NCBI GenBank assembly: GCA_036520135.1
Contig: DATDKF010000418.1
Coordinates: 1-7,975, forward strand
From: DASSUW01 sp036520135
GTDB lineage: Bacteria; Actinomycetota; Thermoleophilia; Solirubrobacterales; Solirubrobacteraceae
Direction of reading: 5' to 3'
DNA length: 7,975 nucleotides
Shown: piece after piece, positions 6,937-7,975 of the stretch
How positions within the stretch are numbered: the first letter of the stretch is position 1
Layout: each line of letters starts with the position of its first letter
Notes under the pieces: generated by a model
The model's input: the letters and a program-made list of their open reading frames with translations, nothing else
Databases searched by the model: none
Told to the model about the DNA's origin: nothing
Position numbers and translations under genes: made by a program

Positions 6937-7030
6937 AGCACCGTCCGGCGCATCGCGCATCCTCGCCAAGCTCGGCGCATCGACCCGGGGCGAGGCGGCC
7001 GCGACCGGCCGCCTCGCTGGGCTCGTCTAG
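6937..7030 (+). pseudogene. Decayed 3' end of a LuxR-type helix-turn-helix gene
   Basis: In the gap after the hydrolase gene, the plus strand from 6950 to the TAG at 7028-7030 reads SRILAKLGASTRGEAAA and then TGRLAGLV. This closely matches the recognition helix and last helix of LuxR/NarL-type DNA-binding domains, including the usual short ending just after the domain. Just upstream, 6937-6951 reads STVRR in a different frame, which is what should precede a short 'HVSRIL' junction; one base is left between the two pieces, so a small frame-disrupting deletion there would explain the break. No start codon, N-terminal part or remaining HTH helices can be found before the hydrolase stop at 6881. 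I interpret it as a remnant of a lost regulator. The match rests on about 30 residues recognised by eye. Confidence 0.55.
6990..7017. terminator. Perfect 12-bp hairpin, candidate bidirectional terminator
   Basis: The arms at 6990-7001 (GCGAGGCGGCCG) and 7006-7017 (CGGCCGCCTCGC) are exact reverse complements around a four-base CGAC loop. The hairpin lies between two convergent genes, 108 bases after the hydrolase stop and 27 bases after the hppA stop in its own direction. No T-run follows on either strand, so it would be a non-canonical, GC-only terminator of the kind often proposed in actinobacteria. It also falls inside the LuxR-like remnant, so codon composition could have produced it by chance. 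Confidence 0.45.
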
Positions 7031-7044
7031 CTGGCGTCGCCGCG

Positions 7045-7975
7045 CTACGTGATGATCGGGATGATCAGCAGGGCGACGATGTTCGCCACCTTGATCATCG
7101 GGTTGATCGCCGGGCCGGCGGTGTCCTTGAACGGGTCGCCGACCGTGTCGCCGGTGACCGACGCGGCGTGAGCCTCCGAGCCCTTGCCGCCGAACGCGCC
7201 GTCCTCGATCAGCTTCTTGGCGTTGTCCCACGCGCCGCCGCCGGCGGTCATGAAGATCGCCATGAACAGGCCGACGACGATCACGCCGATGAGTAGCCCG
7301 CCGAGCGCCTCGTAGGAGAGGACGCCGACGACAAGCGTGACAACGATCGGGATCAGCGACGGCACGATCATCTGCCGCTGGGCCGAGCGCGTGACGATGT
7401 CCACGCACTGCCCGTAGTCGGGCTTCTCGGTGCCCTCCATGATCCCCGGCTTCTCGCGGAACTGGCGGCGGACTTCCTCCACCACGGCGCCGCCGGCGCG
7501 GCCGACGGCCTCCATCGACAGCGCCGAGAACAGGTAGACCATCATGCCGCCGATCAGCAGGCCGACGAGCACGTCCGGGTTGTCGACGCTGAACGTGACG
7601 GCATGGTTGAGCTCATCCTGCAGCTCGATCTTGAACGCGGCGAACAACACCAGCGCGGCGAGCGCGGCGGAGCCGATCGCGTACCCCTTGGTGACCGCCT
7701 TGGTCGTGTTGCCGACCGCGTCGAGCGGGTCGGTCACGTCGCGCACCTCGTGCGGCATGTCCGCCATCTCGGCGATGCCGCCGGCGTTGTCGGTGATCGG
7801 GCCGAACGCGTCCAGCGCGACGATCAGGCCGGTGAGCGACAGCTGCGCCATCACCGCGACGCCGATGCCGTAGATGCCGGCGAGGTCGTGCGAGAGCAGG
7901 ATGCCGCCGACGATCACCAGCGCCGGCAGCGCCGTCGCCTGCAGGCCCTGCGCGAGGCCCTGGATGATGTTGGTC
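7045..7975 (-). CDS. hppA: Membrane-bound proton-translocating pyrophosphatase, K+-independent type (N-terminal half outside window)
   Basis: The C-terminal 309 residues of a membrane pyrophosphatase, which hydrolyses inorganic pyrophosphate and pumps protons across the membrane. The frame is open to the right edge, beginning TNIIQGLAQGLQATALP, a well-conserved family segment, so the true start lies outside; the GTG at 7917 is internal. Further signatures are DAFGPITDNAGGIAEM, DPLDAVGNTTKAVTKGYAIG, GGAWDNAKKLIEDGAFGGKG and GDTVGDPFKDTAGPAINP, with the short family C-terminus ending IIPIIT. The lysine in GNTTKA (7696-7713), where potassium-dependent enzymes have alanine, marks the K+-independent class, which pumps protons rather than sodium. 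Full-length members are about 660-700 residues with some 16 membrane helices, so a little under half is visible. It is convergent with the hydrolase gene, and no link to the transporter operon is apparent. Confidence 0.96.
   Translation of the reverse strand, partial: TNIIQGLAQGLQATALPALVIVGGILLSHDLAGIYGIGVAVMAQLSLTGLIVALDAFGPITDNAGGIAEMADMPHEVRDVTDPLDAVGNTTKAVTKGYAIGSAALAALVLFAAFKIELQDELNHAVTFSVDNPDVLVGLLIGGMMVYLFSALSMEAVGRAGGAVVEEVRRQFREKPGIMEGTEKPDYGQCVDIVTRSAQRQMIVPSLIPIVVTLVVGVLSYEALGGLLIGVIVVGLFMAIFMTAGGGAWDNAKKLIEDGAFGGKGSEAHAASVTGDTVGDPFKDTAGPAINPMIKVANIVALLIIPIIT

Noticed and set aside
6656..7030. Plus-strand 124-codon open frame as a real gene
   Set aside because: Its first part is an out-of-frame reading of the cysteine hydrolase gene; only the 3' tail beyond 6881 resembles a protein family, so I treat that tail as a pseudogene remnant.

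Overview
This is a very GC-rich window, rich in GTG starts, with long spurious open frames on the opposite strand. It looks like chromosomal DNA of a high-GC actinobacterium. A Thermoleophilia-type lineage (Solirubrobacter/Conexibacter-like) is my best guess from composition and gene style; nothing in the window proves it. I see no rRNA, tRNA, CRISPR array, insertion sequence or phage gene.

The main unit is a tightly packed minus-strand block, transcribed leftwards from about 6318 to beyond base 1. Its first gene is an 804-residue soluble sensor phosphatase (PAS-PAS-GAF-GAF-PP2C/SpoIIE type, RsbU-like). Twelve bases later comes a 639-residue APC-superfamily permease with a C-terminal universal stress protein (USP) domain. 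A 56-residue membrane hairpin protein follows, overlapping its neighbours by 4 bases on each side (ATGA, then GTGA). The last gene is a second, divergent APC permease-USP fusion that runs off the left edge. The spacing implies one operon with translational coupling. I infer a stress- or signal-regulated transport module, in which the phosphatase is the sensory output protein and the transporters carry their own cytoplasmic regulatory domains. Substrates are unknown.

To the right, a 178-residue isochorismatase-like cysteine hydrolase is transcribed divergently, with only 26 bases between the two GTG starts. Next is a 163-base gap that holds what looks like the decayed 3' end of a LuxR-type helix-turn-helix gene and a perfect 12-bp hairpin, a candidate bidirectional terminator. 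The last gene, convergent on the minus strand, is the C-terminal 309 residues of a membrane proton-pumping pyrophosphatase (HppA). It carries the GNTTKA signature of the potassium-independent class, and its N-terminal half lies beyond the right edge.
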